This document shows, piece after piece, positions 46,065 through 54,256 of a stretch of DNA of 64,000 bases (positions are counted from its first letter, which is position 1; every line of letters starts with the position of its first letter). The notes under the pieces were generated by a model that did no database searches, was not told where the DNA came from, and saw only the letters and a program-made list of their open reading frames with translations. The DNA comes from Vibrio splendidus 12E03 (lineage in GTDB: Bacteria; Pseudomonadota; Gammaproteobacteria; Enterobacterales; Vibrionaceae), in the NCBI RefSeq assembly GCF_000272105.2, contig NZ_AJZD02000268.1, forward strand, positions 32,579 through 96,578, read 5' to 3'. The translations under genes were made by a program, and so were the position numbers.

Positions 46065-46667
46065 ATGCAAGTCTTATTGTATAGCGCACAAGGATCGAAC
46101 AGTTCCGAAAGGGTCGAGTGGGTGCTTAATTTCAAGCGGATACCTTACGATAGAATCGAGATTAACTCTGATGAACTAACGACAGCATACCTAGATATAA
46201 ACCCTTTTGGTTATGTTCCATCACTCTCGGTCGATGGTTCGGTGTTTTCTGAATCAATGGCGATTATTGAGTATCTTGAAGAGCGATTCCCTAATCCCAA
46301 CTTATTTGGTAAAGACCTTGTTGAGAAAACGCACATTCGTAGAGTTTGCGAATACGTAAACTCTAGTATTCATTCCCCTCAAAACAGAACAGTATTAAGG
46401 TTTATGCGTCCAGAGCTAGATGAGCGTTCAAAGCGTGAGTTTCGTGGGGAATGGATTATGTGCTGTCTAGAAAAGTTAAGTACGTCAATCTGTCGTGAAT
46501 CAGAGTTTGCAGTCGGCAGTGACTTTAGCGTTGCTGATATATGTGTGGCTTCAATCTATAAAAAGGCGTTACAACATGGTTGTGCGAGAAATAATTTCTA
46601 CGACAACCACTTGATGTATATAAGGTTAAATGAAAGTGTTGCAGTTTCAGAACCACAAACAACTTAG
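46065..46667 (+). CDS. Glutathione S-transferase family protein
   Basis: 200 residues. Thioredoxin-like N-terminal half: LLYSAQGSNSSERVEWVLNFKRIPYDR (Ser-rich active-site turn as in theta/zeta-type GSTs), NPFGYVPSLSVDGSVFSESMAIIEYLEERFP carrying the cis-Pro and SES glutathione motif. The C-terminal half is helical with SVADICVASI. GGGGAGGATGT precedes the ATG at 46065. It lies between attC-like sites 2 and 3, a typical one-gene cassette. Confidence 0.87.
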   Translation: MQVLLYSAQGSNSSERVEWVLNFKRIPYDRIEINSDELTTAYLDINPFGYVPSLSVDGSVFSESMAIIEYLEERFPNPNLFGKDLVEKTHIRRVCEYVNSSIHSPQNRTVLRFMRPELDERSKREFRGEWIMCCLEKLSTSICRESEFAVGSDFSVADICVASIYKKALQHGCARNNFYDNHLMYIRLNESVAVSEPQTT

Positions 46668-46779
46668 ATGTGAATCGTGGCATGTGGTATTTCCAAAAAT
46701 GTGTACGCTTAATGTTTAAGTTAGTCGGGTTTCGGCATTGTATGTGACCGACAGACCTTAACAGCACTTGCCGTAAATG
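46668..46779 (+). repeat. attC-like site 3
   Basis: It follows the GST stop immediately. GTGAATCG..GGCATGTGGTATTTCC resembles the attC left arm, and ACCTTAACAGCACTTGCC plus GTAAATG resembles the CCTTAACTGGGCGTTATG end. The next start codon is 15 bp after it. More degenerate than site 2. Confidence 0.5.
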
Positions 46780-46794
46780 AATCAAAAGGGAACT

Positions 46795-46875
46795 ATGAAA
46801 ATAACGACGCTGGTTGATAACTCTCGACTGGATAACCGAAAAGACTTAGCCGTTGAGCGCGATGTTCTGGCTTAG
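46795..46875 (+). pseudogene. N-terminal remnant of an MBL-fold metallo-hydrolase
   Basis: 26 codons, MKITTLVDNSRLDNRKDLAV and ending in TAG at 46873. The opening MKITTLVDN is the usual first strand of small MBL-fold hydrolases that go on to a LSLYIE...ILFDTG segment, which is missing here. An AAAGGGAA site precedes the ATG. A 5' stump left by a deletion, or a very short protein; I favour the former. Confidence 0.55.
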
Positions 46876-46917
46876 GAGTAAAGCTAGGGCTTCATATGTG
46901 CAAAGTTCAGGGAAAGA

Positions 46918-47739
46918 ATGAAAGTATTAATTGCAGGGGCTAGTGGATACATTGGCCGTCACGTTACATCGCTATTCGCAAAAAGTGGATTTGAAGTTTT
47001 TACATACGGTAGAGACAAAATCGTCACTCCTCTTAGAGTGGGGTTGATAGAAGGTAGAGCCGATTTTGAAGGCTATTTTGATGTGGTTTTGAATTGCGCG
47101 CGCCCACATTGGTCACAATTTTCAGCACATGAAATTGCAGATGTGGAACAAAGATTGCTCTCTGAGTTAGATATACTTGCTGGTAAAAATGCAACAAAGA
47201 TACATACATCGGGTGTTTGGCTCTTTGGTAATGCATCTAGCGCTGATTTGCGTCAATTTAGGTTGAAACCCTTGGAAGCCGTTAGACTAGACGTAGAAAC
47301 AATACATCGCGCGATTAGAAGCAGGTGGCACGTCGTTTACTGTCCTAGTTTGGTTTATGGCGGTGAGAATTGTCAGTTAAAGCGAATTGTAGAATCTTTC
47401 GCTAGCCAAACGATTCAAGTAGGTATGCCGTCTATAGGATTTAACCAATATGTTCATGTCTATGACATTGCGCGGTTCTATTTACTTTTGGCGCAAGGCC
47501 GAACCTTAGAAAAGCAGCATTTTATTGCAGAGACTCAAGGTTATAGTCCTGCAGAATTCGCTCAACTCTTATTGGCCGCCAAAGCTGTAACAAAAGTGAG
47601 AAAGATCAGTTGGGAAGAGTTTGAGTCAGAAAATGGCTCTATGGCCGTTGGTATTGAACAACTGAATCTAAAACTACCAATTAGTCCTTCGTTTGAGGCT
47701 ACTGAGTTGGTTGGGAATTACATAATACAAAGCATATAA
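46918..47739 (+). CDS. NAD-dependent epimerase/dehydratase-like (extended SDR)
   Basis: 273 residues. Nucleotide loop VLIAGASGYIGRHVTSLFAKSG, KIHTSGVWLFGNA near the active-site region, YCPSLVYGGENCQL, and NQYVHVYDIARFYLLLAQG of the extended SDR/NmrA-epimerase type. The exact YxxxK dyad is not obvious, so the enzyme may be atypical. AGGGAAAGA-ATG start. The stop lies inside attC-like site 4, so this is likely a cassette gene. Confidence 0.8.
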   Translation: MKVLIAGASGYIGRHVTSLFAKSGFEVFTYGRDKIVTPLRVGLIEGRADFEGYFDVVLNCARPHWSQFSAHEIADVEQRLLSELDILAGKNATKIHTSGVWLFGNASSADLRQFRLKPLEAVRLDVETIHRAIRSRWHVVYCPSLVYGGENCQLKRIVESFASQTIQVGMPSIGFNQYVHVYDIARFYLLLAQGRTLEKQHFIAETQGYSPAEFAQLLLAAKAVTKVRKISWEEFESENGSMAVGIEQLNLKLPISPSFEATELVGNYIIQSI

Positions 47740-47824
47740 ACGTGACTCTCAACGCTTGGTTAGCGTCAGTGGTAAATTTGAATCTAGTCTCAGCATTGTT
47801 AGTGACTTAGTTGTACGTTATGTG
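47733..47824 (+). repeat. attC-like site 4
   Basis: ATATAAACGTGACTCTCAACGCTTGG resembles a Vibrio attC left arm (AACGxxTCxxGGxACTCTCAACGCTTGGC in some repeats), and AGTGACTTAGTTGTACGTTATG resembles the right arm ending CTTA..GCGTTATG. About 92 bp. The CsaA-like gene starts 25 bp after it. Confidence 0.6.
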
Positions 47825-47849
47825 ATTTCGAAACAACGAGGTCTGGTTT

Positions 47850-48203
47850 ATGAAATACGCTCCAACTAAAGATGAAATTACGTTTGATGATTTCGCGAAA
47901 TTAGATATTCGTGTCGGCTTAATCGTAAAGGTTTCTGAAGTCGTTAAATCAGATAAGCTGATGAAACTGACCGTCGACTTTGGCGATCATCAGCGATCAA
48001 TCTTGGCTGGCATCAAACAAGAGCGTGAAAACCCCAAAGAAATCGAAGGTAAGCAAGCTTTGTTTGTTGTGAACTTGCCTGAAAGAAAGATGGCGGGTGA
48101 AATATCTCAGGGTATGTTGTTTGATATTGGTTATGAAGACAAATTAAATCCGTGTTTAGTTTGTCCTGAAACCGAAGTGCCTAATGGTGCTCGAGCTGGG
48201 TAA
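47850..48203 (+). CDS. CsaA/EMAP-II-like tRNA-binding protein
   Basis: 117 residues of OB-fold tRNA-binding type: TFDDFAKLDIRVGLIVKVSEVVKSDKLMKLTVDFGDHQRSILAGIK, then LFVVNLPERKMAGEISQGMLFDI. This matches CsaA and the C-terminal domain of bacterial MetRS (RVGxIxxxExxPxADKLxxLxVD). It would bind tRNA or act as a chaperone. It starts 25 bp after attC-like site 4, so it could be a cassette. ACAACGAGG-ATG start is good. Similar genes exist as stand-alone in many bacteria. Confidence 0.85.
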   Translation: MKYAPTKDEITFDDFAKLDIRVGLIVKVSEVVKSDKLMKLTVDFGDHQRSILAGIKQERENPKEIEGKQALFVVNLPERKMAGEISQGMLFDIGYEDKLNPCLVCPETEVPNGARAG

Positions 48204-48299
48204 CGTATACATAAACGTGAACAATAATGTAAGACGACATAACGCGTATCGTAACTTCAAGCGAACATCATAAATGAAACACAAAACAGAGTACAAGAG

Positions 48300-48557
48300 A
48301 TGAAAGCAGGTACGCCAAGAGATTATAGCGAAGACATGTATAGCGTTTATTTTGAAGTTGGAGAGTGGGAGGGAACTGCGCTCAACATACTTGAGTCGTT
48401 TGTCGGTCAGTCACCGTCAACATCTATTTCACATTTGGAGTTTGGGTATGAACTTGCGATGCCTATCCAATGTGTACCAGATCTCGTGAGGCTTTTGACT
48501 GAGAAAAATATCGCTATTTATCAGATCGTACGTGGTAACAAAATACTAGAGTCATAA
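48300..48557 (+). CDS. Small hypothetical protein (85 aa)
   Basis: 85 residues, acidic, one helix-rich and strand-rich fold likely (MYSVYFEVGEWEGTALNILESF; LAMPIQCVPDLVRLLTEKNIAIYQIVRGNKI). No family recognised. AAGAG precedes the ATG. It stands alone in the same direction as its neighbours, 96 bp from the tRNA-binding gene. Confidence 0.6.
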   Translation: MKAGTPRDYSEDMYSVYFEVGEWEGTALNILESFVGQSPSTSISHLEFGYELAMPIQCVPDLVRLLTEKNIAIYQIVRGNKILES

Positions 48558-48655
48558 AGGTATTGGTCGAAGTAGAACAGTGAATTAATCGAGATTGATT
48601 CGGTATACATGGTACTTATCGTTGAAGGTTGGATTTCTTTCTTAAGGAATTTTAA

Positions 48656-49072
48656 GTGAGTCAGGAAGTAAGAGTAGGTGTCGCTGCGGTTATTCTACGT
48701 GATGGGCGAGTGTTACTTGGAGAACGAATTGGTTCTCACGGGGCTCATACATGGGCAACGCCGGGCGGACACCTTGAATGGGGGGAGAGCATTGAAGAGT
48801 GTGCCAAACGCGAAACACTCGAAGAGACTGGCTTAGTTGTTAGTGCATTTGAGAAGCTGACTTTTACCAATGATATTTTTGAGAAAGAGAACAAGCACTA
48901 TATAACGCTGTTTGTTGTTGCTTCTGACGCTAGCGGCGAACCAGAGATAACAGAACCTGATAAATGTAAGCAGTGGAAATGGTTTAAGCTAGATGAGTTA
49001 CCTGAGCCATTGTTTCTTCCTCTGACGAATTTGCTTAACGATCCGGTCATTCTTGGGAAGCTAGCGCAGTAA
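48656..49072 (+). CDS. NUDIX hydrolase (NUDT15/MutT-like)
   Basis: 138 residues starting at GTG after AAGGAA. Nucleotide-type NUDIX: RVGVAAVILRDGRVLLGERIGSHGAHTWATPGGHLEWGESIEECAKRETLEETGL, a full Gx5Ex7REUxEExGU box. The preference for GSHG plus WATPGGHLE resembles NUDT15 and plant NUDX1. It would hydrolyse modified nucleoside triphosphates. The next NUDIX gene starts 26 bp after its stop. Confidence 0.88.
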   Translation: MSQEVRVGVAAVILRDGRVLLGERIGSHGAHTWATPGGHLEWGESIEECAKRETLEETGLVVSAFEKLTFTNDIFEKENKHYITLFVVASDASGEPEITEPDKCKQWKWFKLDELPEPLFLPLTNLLNDPVILGKLAQ

Positions 49073-49098
49073 AACGTGAACGATTGGAGCGAAAATCA

Positions 49099-49551
49099 AT
49101 GAGAGCACCTTTTCAAGTTTTAGTCTTTCCCTACAAAACAGTCGATAACAAATCTCGATTTTTAATCGCACGTAGAAGGGACAATGGTGTATGGCAGGCA
49201 ATATCGGGTGGTGGCGAAGACAATGAATCATTACTTGAAGCAGCAAAACGAGAGCTCTCTGAAGAGGCTCAGCTAGTCGGTTGCAACTGGCAGTTGCTTG
49301 ATTCAATGTGCATGCTTCCAAAAGTCTTTTATGCAGGAAATCACAATTGGACTGAGCATCCATTCGTAATTCCTGAGCATTCCTTCTCAGTTAAAGTCAC
49401 GGAAGATCCTCAATTATCAAATGAACACACAGATTACCGTTGGTGTGATTACCAAGAAGCTATTGAACTTCTAACATATGACTCGAACAGAAACGCGCTT
49501 TGGGAGATCAACGAAAGGCTTTACAAAGCTAGCTTAAAGTACACAGATTAA
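49099..49551 (+). CDS. NUDIX hydrolase (dihydroneopterin triphosphate pyrophosphatase-like)
   Basis: 150 residues. N-terminus RAPFQVLVFPYKTVDNKSRFLIARRRDNGVWQAISGGGEDNESLLEAAKRELSEEAQL: the NUDIX box has SGGGEDNE and RELSEEAQL, close to NudB/folate-type members. NudB acts on dihydroneopterin triphosphate in folate synthesis, so that is a possible function. ATG at 49099 with GGAG upstream is preferred to the TTG at 49084. Adjacent to another NUDIX gene, likely one transcript. Confidence 0.83.
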   Translation: MRAPFQVLVFPYKTVDNKSRFLIARRRDNGVWQAISGGGEDNESLLEAAKRELSEEAQLVGCNWQLLDSMCMLPKVFYAGNHNWTEHPFVIPEHSFSVKVTEDPQLSNEHTDYRWCDYQEAIELLTYDSNRNALWEINERLYKASLKYTD

Positions 49552-49624
49552 TTAACTCTATATTAGAGTGGAAATCCTGATTAGATTCTTACTAATCTCT
49601 CGCTATTTAGTGAATAGGTAAATC

Positions 49625-50032
49625 ATGACATTACGAGTAGTTCCAGAGCTTTATTGTTTCGATATTAATGTGAGCAAATCCTTCTTTGTCGATGTGTTAG
49701 GGTTTGAAGTGAAATACGAGCGCCCAGATGAGGAGTTTGCTTATTTAACGCTTGATGGTGTTGATGTGATGCTTGAAGGGGTTGCGGGCAAAAGTCGAAA
49801 ATGGCTTTCAGGTGACCTGGAATTTCCTTTAGGGCGTGGCGTTAACTTCCAATGGGATGTTATCGATATCGAACCTCTATATCAGAGAGTTAACGAAAGC
49901 GCCGCTAATTCTATTTATTTAGCGTTAGAGTCAAAGTCTTATCAATGTGGGGATTCGATCGCGACTCAGGAGTAATTCATAGTCCAAACCCCAGACGGTT
50001 ACCTCTTTAGGTTTTGCCAAGATATTCTTTAA
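49625..50032 (+). pseudogene. VOC-family gene with an in-frame TAA
   Basis: The open frame 49625-49975 encodes a VOC module (PELYCFDINVSKSFFVDVLGFEV, FAYLTLDGVDVMLEG, and so on) that ends abruptly at CGDSIATQE. The same frame continues after the TAA (49973-49975) as FIVQTPDGYLFRFCQDIL then TAA at 50030. The last block is the conserved C-terminal strand FxVQxPDGYLxRF of VOC proteins. CAA (Gln) to TAA, one C-to-T change, is the simplest explanation. Intact protein would be 135 residues. Confidence 0.85.
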
Positions 50033-50105
50033 CACATAAATATTATTGGTTACTTATTACGAGCAACATGGCTAACTAAGTACCTGCTAAAACAAGGAGA
50101 GTAGA

Positions 50106-50540
50106 GTGGTCAACATTCGGGAAATGGCAATTTCAGATTACGACTCAGTGATCGCGTTGTGGTGCCAGACAGAAGGCATGAGTATTCGCGAAGCCGATTC
50201 GAAAGAAAGCATTGCGAGCTATTTAGATCGTAACCCCGGTCTGAGTTTTGTGGCTGAAAGTAACAACGAAATCATTGGCGCTGTGTTGGTCGGAACGGAT
50301 GGGCGTCGTGGGTATTTACAACATTTAGCTGTCTCGGCCAACTTCAGAGGGCAAAAATTAGGTTGTAAGCTTGTCGCAGAGGCGGTCAACGCACTTGCAG
50401 AGTTAGGCACCCCGAAGACCCACTTGTTTGTCTATAACGACAACATCAACGCTCAACAGTTTTACGAAAAGTTGGGTTGGTTTCCTCGAGATGAAGTTCG
50501 AATGTACTCGTTTAATAGCTCGGATAATAGTAACGTTTAG
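50106..50540 (+). CDS. GNAT-family N-acetyltransferase
   Basis: 144 residues starting at GTG after AAGGAGAG. GNAT core: LSFVAESNNEIIGAVLVG, RRGYLQHLAVSANFRGQKLGCKLV with loop RGQKLG, then THLFVYNDNINAQQFYEKLGW. Closest in form to RimI-like/YpeA-like small acetyltransferases. Intact. The 12-bp gap to the next gene suggests co-transcription. Substrate unknown. Confidence 0.87.
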   Translation: MVNIREMAISDYDSVIALWCQTEGMSIREADSKESIASYLDRNPGLSFVAESNNEIIGAVLVGTDGRRGYLQHLAVSANFRGQKLGCKLVAEAVNALAELGTPKTHLFVYNDNINAQQFYEKLGWFPRDEVRMYSFNSSDNSNV

Positions 50541-50552
50541 CCTTAACGGTTC

Positions 50553-50975
50553 GTGCTGGCTGTGCTTGAATATGTAACAGACTCGCGCGTGGCTGCCCAA
50601 TACTTGGAGTATTTAGAAATGTTGTTTTCTCGTCTGTCTAAACCATTGGTTCATGGCTCCGAGTTATGTCCTGAACTGCTCAATTTCTTAACCGAGCATA
50701 AGAGTGATTTCGAAGAAAAGTTAATCCCTGATCTGTCATATATCGATGATATGGCACATGTGGTGAACGGCATTAAAATCAAAGACGTTCTCTACATCAA
50801 TGCGAATCAATACCGACTTCAATATTCGTTTGATTGGGAGTTGTTTCTAGGTTGTTCGGATAGGAACGAAACCGGTGTAGAGAATGGAAGTGTTCTATTC
50901 ACTCTTGAGGACGATAACGTTCTTAATATCAACTTCCCAAACTACGGTTCTCGAGACACCAGCGATGAGCTTTAG
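50553..50975 (+). CDS. Hypothetical protein (140 aa)
   Basis: 140 residues starting at GTG, acidic, without recognised motif. The segment HVVNGIKIKDVLYINANQYRLQYSFDWELFLGCSD looks beta-rich. It ends in DTSDEL. It follows the GNAT gene by 12 bp and precedes another by 36 bp, so it is likely in a polycistronic run. I recognise no family. Confidence 0.6.
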   Translation: MLAVLEYVTDSRVAAQYLEYLEMLFSRLSKPLVHGSELCPELLNFLTEHKSDFEEKLIPDLSYIDDMAHVVNGIKIKDVLYINANQYRLQYSFDWELFLGCSDRNETGVENGSVLFTLEDDNVLNINFPNYGSRDTSDEL

Positions 50976-51011
50976 TCGCTTTTTCGTGCGTGTTATACAG
51001 AAGGAACAACA

Positions 51012-51482
51012 ATGATAACTATCGAAAGGCTTGAAGAATCACATGTGGCGTTAGTTCAGGCTATCCAACTCGCCGATGAACAGGTTAAGTTCGCAGGTAC
51101 CGCTGCGGAGTTTTTACTAGACGGCAGTGAAACGACGCACTTGCACGTGATTAAGTCTGATAACGAAGTCGTTGGCTTCTTTAAGCTGGATATCGCTTAC
51201 CCAGATTTTTATGAGTTTTGCCCTGAAGGAAGCATTGGGTTAAGAGCTTTTGTGCTTGATAAAAATCAGCAAGGTAAAGGTTTAGGAACGGGCACGGTGA
51301 AGGCTTTGTTTCCGTATTTAAAAGCGAATTACTCAGCGTATGAGTCCATTTACTTAACTGTGAATTGTAAAAATCCCGCAGCATTTAACTGTTATAAGAA
51401 AGGCGGCTTCGAAGATACCAATGAACAGTATCTAGGTGGCGCAGCAGGCCCGCAATTTATCATGCGCGGTCGAATTGCTTAG
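51012..51482 (+). CDS. GNAT-family N-acetyltransferase
   Basis: 156 residues. VVGFFKLDIAYPDFYEF, SIGLRAFVLDKNQQGKGLGTGTVKALFPYL with QGKGLG coenzyme loop, and IYLTVNCKNPAAFNCYKKGGFED. AAGGAAC precedes the ATG. Intact, single domain. Substrate unknown. Confidence 0.87.
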   Translation: MITIERLEESHVALVQAIQLADEQVKFAGTAAEFLLDGSETTHLHVIKSDNEVVGFFKLDIAYPDFYEFCPEGSIGLRAFVLDKNQQGKGLGTGTVKALFPYLKANYSAYESIYLTVNCKNPAAFNCYKKGGFEDTNEQYLGGAAGPQFIMRGRIA

Positions 51483-51570
51483 TAATATGAAACCGATTAA
51501 TTGTTGATGAGAAACACCTGCACAGCTGTATGCAGATTGAGAGTCTTAAAGAACACGAGAAGGAAATTTG

Positions 51571-51915
51571 ATGAAGGTTCAATATCTTGAAGTGGTTACC
51601 TCAGAAGTCGATGTCGTTTGTGCTACATACGCTCAGCTCTATAACGTGAAGTTCAGTGGTGCTGATGTTAACCTTGGTGGGGCGCGCACTGCAAAGCTAT
51701 CTAATGGTGGGGTAATAGGCATTCGAGCACCGCTTCGTGAAACTGAAGAACCAACTGTTCGTCATTACACACTGGTTGAGGACATTCAGTCTGCAGTAAA
51801 TGCAGCCGTGAAACTAGGCGCCGAAGTTGCGGTGCCGCCAATGGAGTTACCACGTCACGGCATGTGTGCTATTGTTATTCAGGGTGGCGTCGAGCTCGGA
51901 TTCTGGCAGTTATAG
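51571..51915 (+). CDS. VOC-family protein (single module)
   Basis: 114 residues. Starts MKVQYLEVVTSEVDVVCATYAQLYNVKF, a VOC pattern, and finishes GMCAIVIQGGVELGFWQL; the last acidic residue aligns with the usual C-terminal metal ligand. Start ATG follows GAAGGAAAT; the TTG before it is a less likely start. Substrate unknown. Confidence 0.85.
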   Translation: MKVQYLEVVTSEVDVVCATYAQLYNVKFSGADVNLGGARTAKLSNGGVIGIRAPLRETEEPTVRHYTLVEDIQSAVNAAVKLGAEVAVPPMELPRHGMCAIVIQGGVELGFWQL

Positions 51916-52033
51916 GTGATGCGTAGCTTTTAGATTATTAAGGGCGGCTACGACGATTGACGATGCGACACCTAGTGTCTTTTCCTGCTTCGTGGCATCA
52001 TTCCACGCAGTTAAAACCCCAACAAGATATGTT

Positions 52034-52450
52034 ATGAAACAGAATATTGTCCACATTGCACTCGTGGTAAAAGACTACGATGAAGCGCTTGATTTCTACG
52101 TAAACAAGCTCAAGTTTGAGCTCATTGAAGATACGTATTTACCAGAAGAAGATAAGCGTTGGGTTGTTGTTGCTCCACCAAATTCAACCGGTGTAAGCCT
52201 ATTACTTGCTAGAGCTTCCAAGCCAGAGCAGCTTGATTTTATCGGTAACCAAGCTGGTGGACGCGTATTCCTATTCTTAAACACCGATGATTTCTGGCGT
52301 GATTACGAACGCATGACGTCTTTGGGCATTAACTTTGTCCGAGAGCCAAAAGAGCAAGGCTATGGCACCGTTGCTGTGTTTGAAGATCTTTACGGCAACT
52401 TGTGGGATCTGCTTCAGTTAAACCCTGAACACCCTATGGCTAATAGGTAG
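52034..52450 (+). CDS. VOC-family protein (glyoxalase-like)
   Basis: 138 residues. MKQNIVHIALVVKDYDEALDFYVNKLKFELIEDTYLPEEDKRWVVVAPP is a full VOC N-terminal half with His ligand at HIALVV, and GTVAVFEDLYGNLWDLLQL is the C-terminal half with Asp/Glu near the ligand position. Intact. The stretch upstream to 51992 is in frame but does not start with a good site. Substrate unknown. Confidence 0.87.
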   Translation: MKQNIVHIALVVKDYDEALDFYVNKLKFELIEDTYLPEEDKRWVVVAPPNSTGVSLLLARASKPEQLDFIGNQAGGRVFLFLNTDDFWRDYERMTSLGINFVREPKEQGYGTVAVFEDLYGNLWDLLQLNPEHPMANR

Positions 52451-52502
52451 AAAAGCTTAACCCACAACCTTAATTCTAGTCATATGGATTGGCAGGAGCG
52501 AC

Positions 52503-52922
52503 ATGGAAGTTACAAGGTATCAACCCAAGTATTTAACCGCTTTACAGACGCTCTATCTAGAATCAAGACAGGACACCTTTCATTGGGCTGATACTGACGC
52601 TTTTAAGTTATCCGATTTCGATTTAGATACAAAAGGTGAAGAAATATGGGTGGCTGTTTCTGGCGACAAGGTTTTAGGCTTTGCCTCTGTTTGGGAACCT
52701 GAAAGCTTCATCCATCACCTCTATGTTTGCCCGCGAACGCTACGTTCTGGGGCAGGCTCGGCTTTACTCAATACCTGTAAACAACATTACTCTGGCCTGA
52801 CATTGAAGTGTTTGACTGCTAATGAAAACGCCATTGGCTTTTATCAGTCGCAAGGCTTTGTTATCTCATCCACAGAGGGAAAGGGATTAGAGCGTTATCA
52901 CTTAATGACGTACCAAGCTTAG
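52503..52922 (+). CDS. GNAT-family N-acetyltransferase
   Basis: 139 residues. TRYQPKYLTALQTLYLESRQDTFHWADTDAF, KVLGFASVWEPESFIHHLYVCPRTLRSGAGSALLNTC with RSGAGSA coenzyme loop, and LKCLTANENAIGFYQSQGFV. Closest to YhbS/YjgM-type GNATs. The start is preceded by GGAGCGAC. Substrate unknown. Confidence 0.85.
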   Translation: MEVTRYQPKYLTALQTLYLESRQDTFHWADTDAFKLSDFDLDTKGEEIWVAVSGDKVLGFASVWEPESFIHHLYVCPRTLRSGAGSALLNTCKQHYSGLTLKCLTANENAIGFYQSQGFVISSTEGKGLERYHLMTYQA

Positions 52923-52995
52923 TAATAATAATCATGGCAATCACAAGCGCTGCAATTACAACAAGGGTCATCAAGTCGGGAGTTAAACCGAGAAT

Positions 52996-53404
52996 ATGGA
53001 AATAAAACAGCTTTCAGCGACGGAGGTACTTCCGGTTAGGCATCAAGTGCTTTGGCCTGATAAAACCGATGTCGTTTTGTATGGTGCCAAGTGACGAACA
53101 AGCAACGCATTACGGCGCGTTTATTGGTGAGCAGTTGGTTTGTGTCGCATCTATCTATATCCAAGGCAATGAAGCGAGGCTGAGAAAGTTTGCCACGCTG
53201 CCTGAATTCCAAGGGCAGGGAATCGGTTCAAACGTGATTGAGCATGCAACCTCTAACCTCAAAGATTCAAACATCCAATATTTTTGGTGTGATGCGCGTA
53301 CAACGGCTTTAGGTTTTTATCAAAAGTTTGGGATGGCTGTAGAAGGCTCTGAATTTGAAAAATCGGGCGTTGCGTATTACAAAATGTCGGTTCATTGGGA
53401 GTAA
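52996..53404 (+). pseudogene. GNAT acetyltransferase, frameshifted near its N-terminus
   Basis: The first frame gives MEIKQLSATEVLPVRHQVLWPDKT from ATG 52996, then goes off the family sequence and stops at 53091. The rest is in the +1 frame from 53069: FCMVPSDEQATHYGAFIGEQLVCVASIYI and on to RGLGFYQKFGM-like ALGFYQKFGM and end 53404. WPDKT followed by FCxVxxDExAxHYGAF is the expected order in this GNAT group. One extra base near 53068 explains it. Only the second part is a long reading frame. Confidence 0.78.
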
Positions 53405-53471
53405 CGACCCTTTGTCGCTCTTTTAACCCTCAGCTCCGATAAATCATCAACTTAAGTTAAGGAAGCTCATC

Positions 53472-54053
53472 GTGGAAGAAATCAAAGGCATTCTGCAATT
53501 CATGGTCGAAATTGAACAATTAAAGGATGTTCATCGACAGACAAAACCAGTTGGATTGGACCGATATGAAAACTCGGCCGAGCACAGTTGGCACGTCTGT
53601 TTGAGCGCGCTCATGTTGAAAGACTATGCCAATGAAGAAATCGATATTACGCGAGTGATGAAGATGTTGCTGATTCATGACCTTGGGGAAATCGATGCCG
53701 GAGACACCATCATTTATGCCAGTGAAGCCGAAGAAAACAAGCTCAAAGAGAGAAACTGCGTCGAGCGCTTGCTGAAATCATTGCCGAGCCATTTAAGCGC
53801 TGAGTACTTGGATCTATGGCTTGAGTTCGAAGTGGGTGAGTCACCGGAAGCCAGATTTGGTAAGGCGATTGATAGAGTGCCACCTTTGCTTCATAACATC
53901 CATGGAGGCGGTCACAGCTGGAAGAAGCACAACATATCCAAAGACAAAGTACTGACCTTCAATGGCGAGCGTATTTCTAAAGGCAGTCGTGCTATCTGGA
54001 AAGAGCTAGAAGTGCAACTTGAAGGTGCTGCGGACAAAGGGCTATTAAAGTAA
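53472..54053 (+). CDS. HD-domain hydrolase (YfbR/HDDC2-like)
   Basis: 193 residues starting at GTG after TTAAGGAAG. HD signature: NSAEHSWHVCLSALML with the first His, MLLIHDLGEIDAGDT with the HD pair, and AIDRVPPLLHNIHGGGHSWKKHNIS near the C-terminus. YfbR-like and HDDC2 proteins are 5'-nucleotidases for deoxynucleotides. Intact, single gene. Confidence 0.88.
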   Translation: MEEIKGILQFMVEIEQLKDVHRQTKPVGLDRYENSAEHSWHVCLSALMLKDYANEEIDITRVMKMLLIHDLGEIDAGDTIIYASEAEENKLKERNCVERLLKSLPSHLSAEYLDLWLEFEVGESPEARFGKAIDRVPPLLHNIHGGGHSWKKHNISKDKVLTFNGERISKGSRAIWKELEVQLEGAADKGLLK

Positions 54054-54119
54054 AAGTTAATTTCGTATCTTAGCGTAACAATAGCTTTAGTGGTTCATTG
54101 AGGGAGCTTTCGATGGAAA

Positions 54120-54224
54120 ATGATTCAAGATGCATGGCACTTATCTAGTGTCTCATTTCTTTCTAATATAACGCTAATGGACAACAATAAGTTCGAGAAC
54201 CGACTGATAACTTGTTAGTATGCA
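54120..54224 (+). repeat. Possible fifth attC-like site
   Basis: GATTCAAGATGCATGGCACTT resembles the attC left arm GATTCGCAACGCATGGCATTT, and CTGATAACTTGTTAGTATGC resembles the right end. The zinc protein at 54257 starts about 30 bp later. Weaker than sites 1-4; could be chance. Confidence 0.28.
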
Positions 54225-54256
54225 TCAACTTTATAAATGTTAGTTGGCTTATATAA

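Noticed and set aside
48204..48299. attC-like site between the CsaA-like gene and the next gene
   Set aside because: It contains CATAACGCGT but in the wrong orientation and without a matching left arm.
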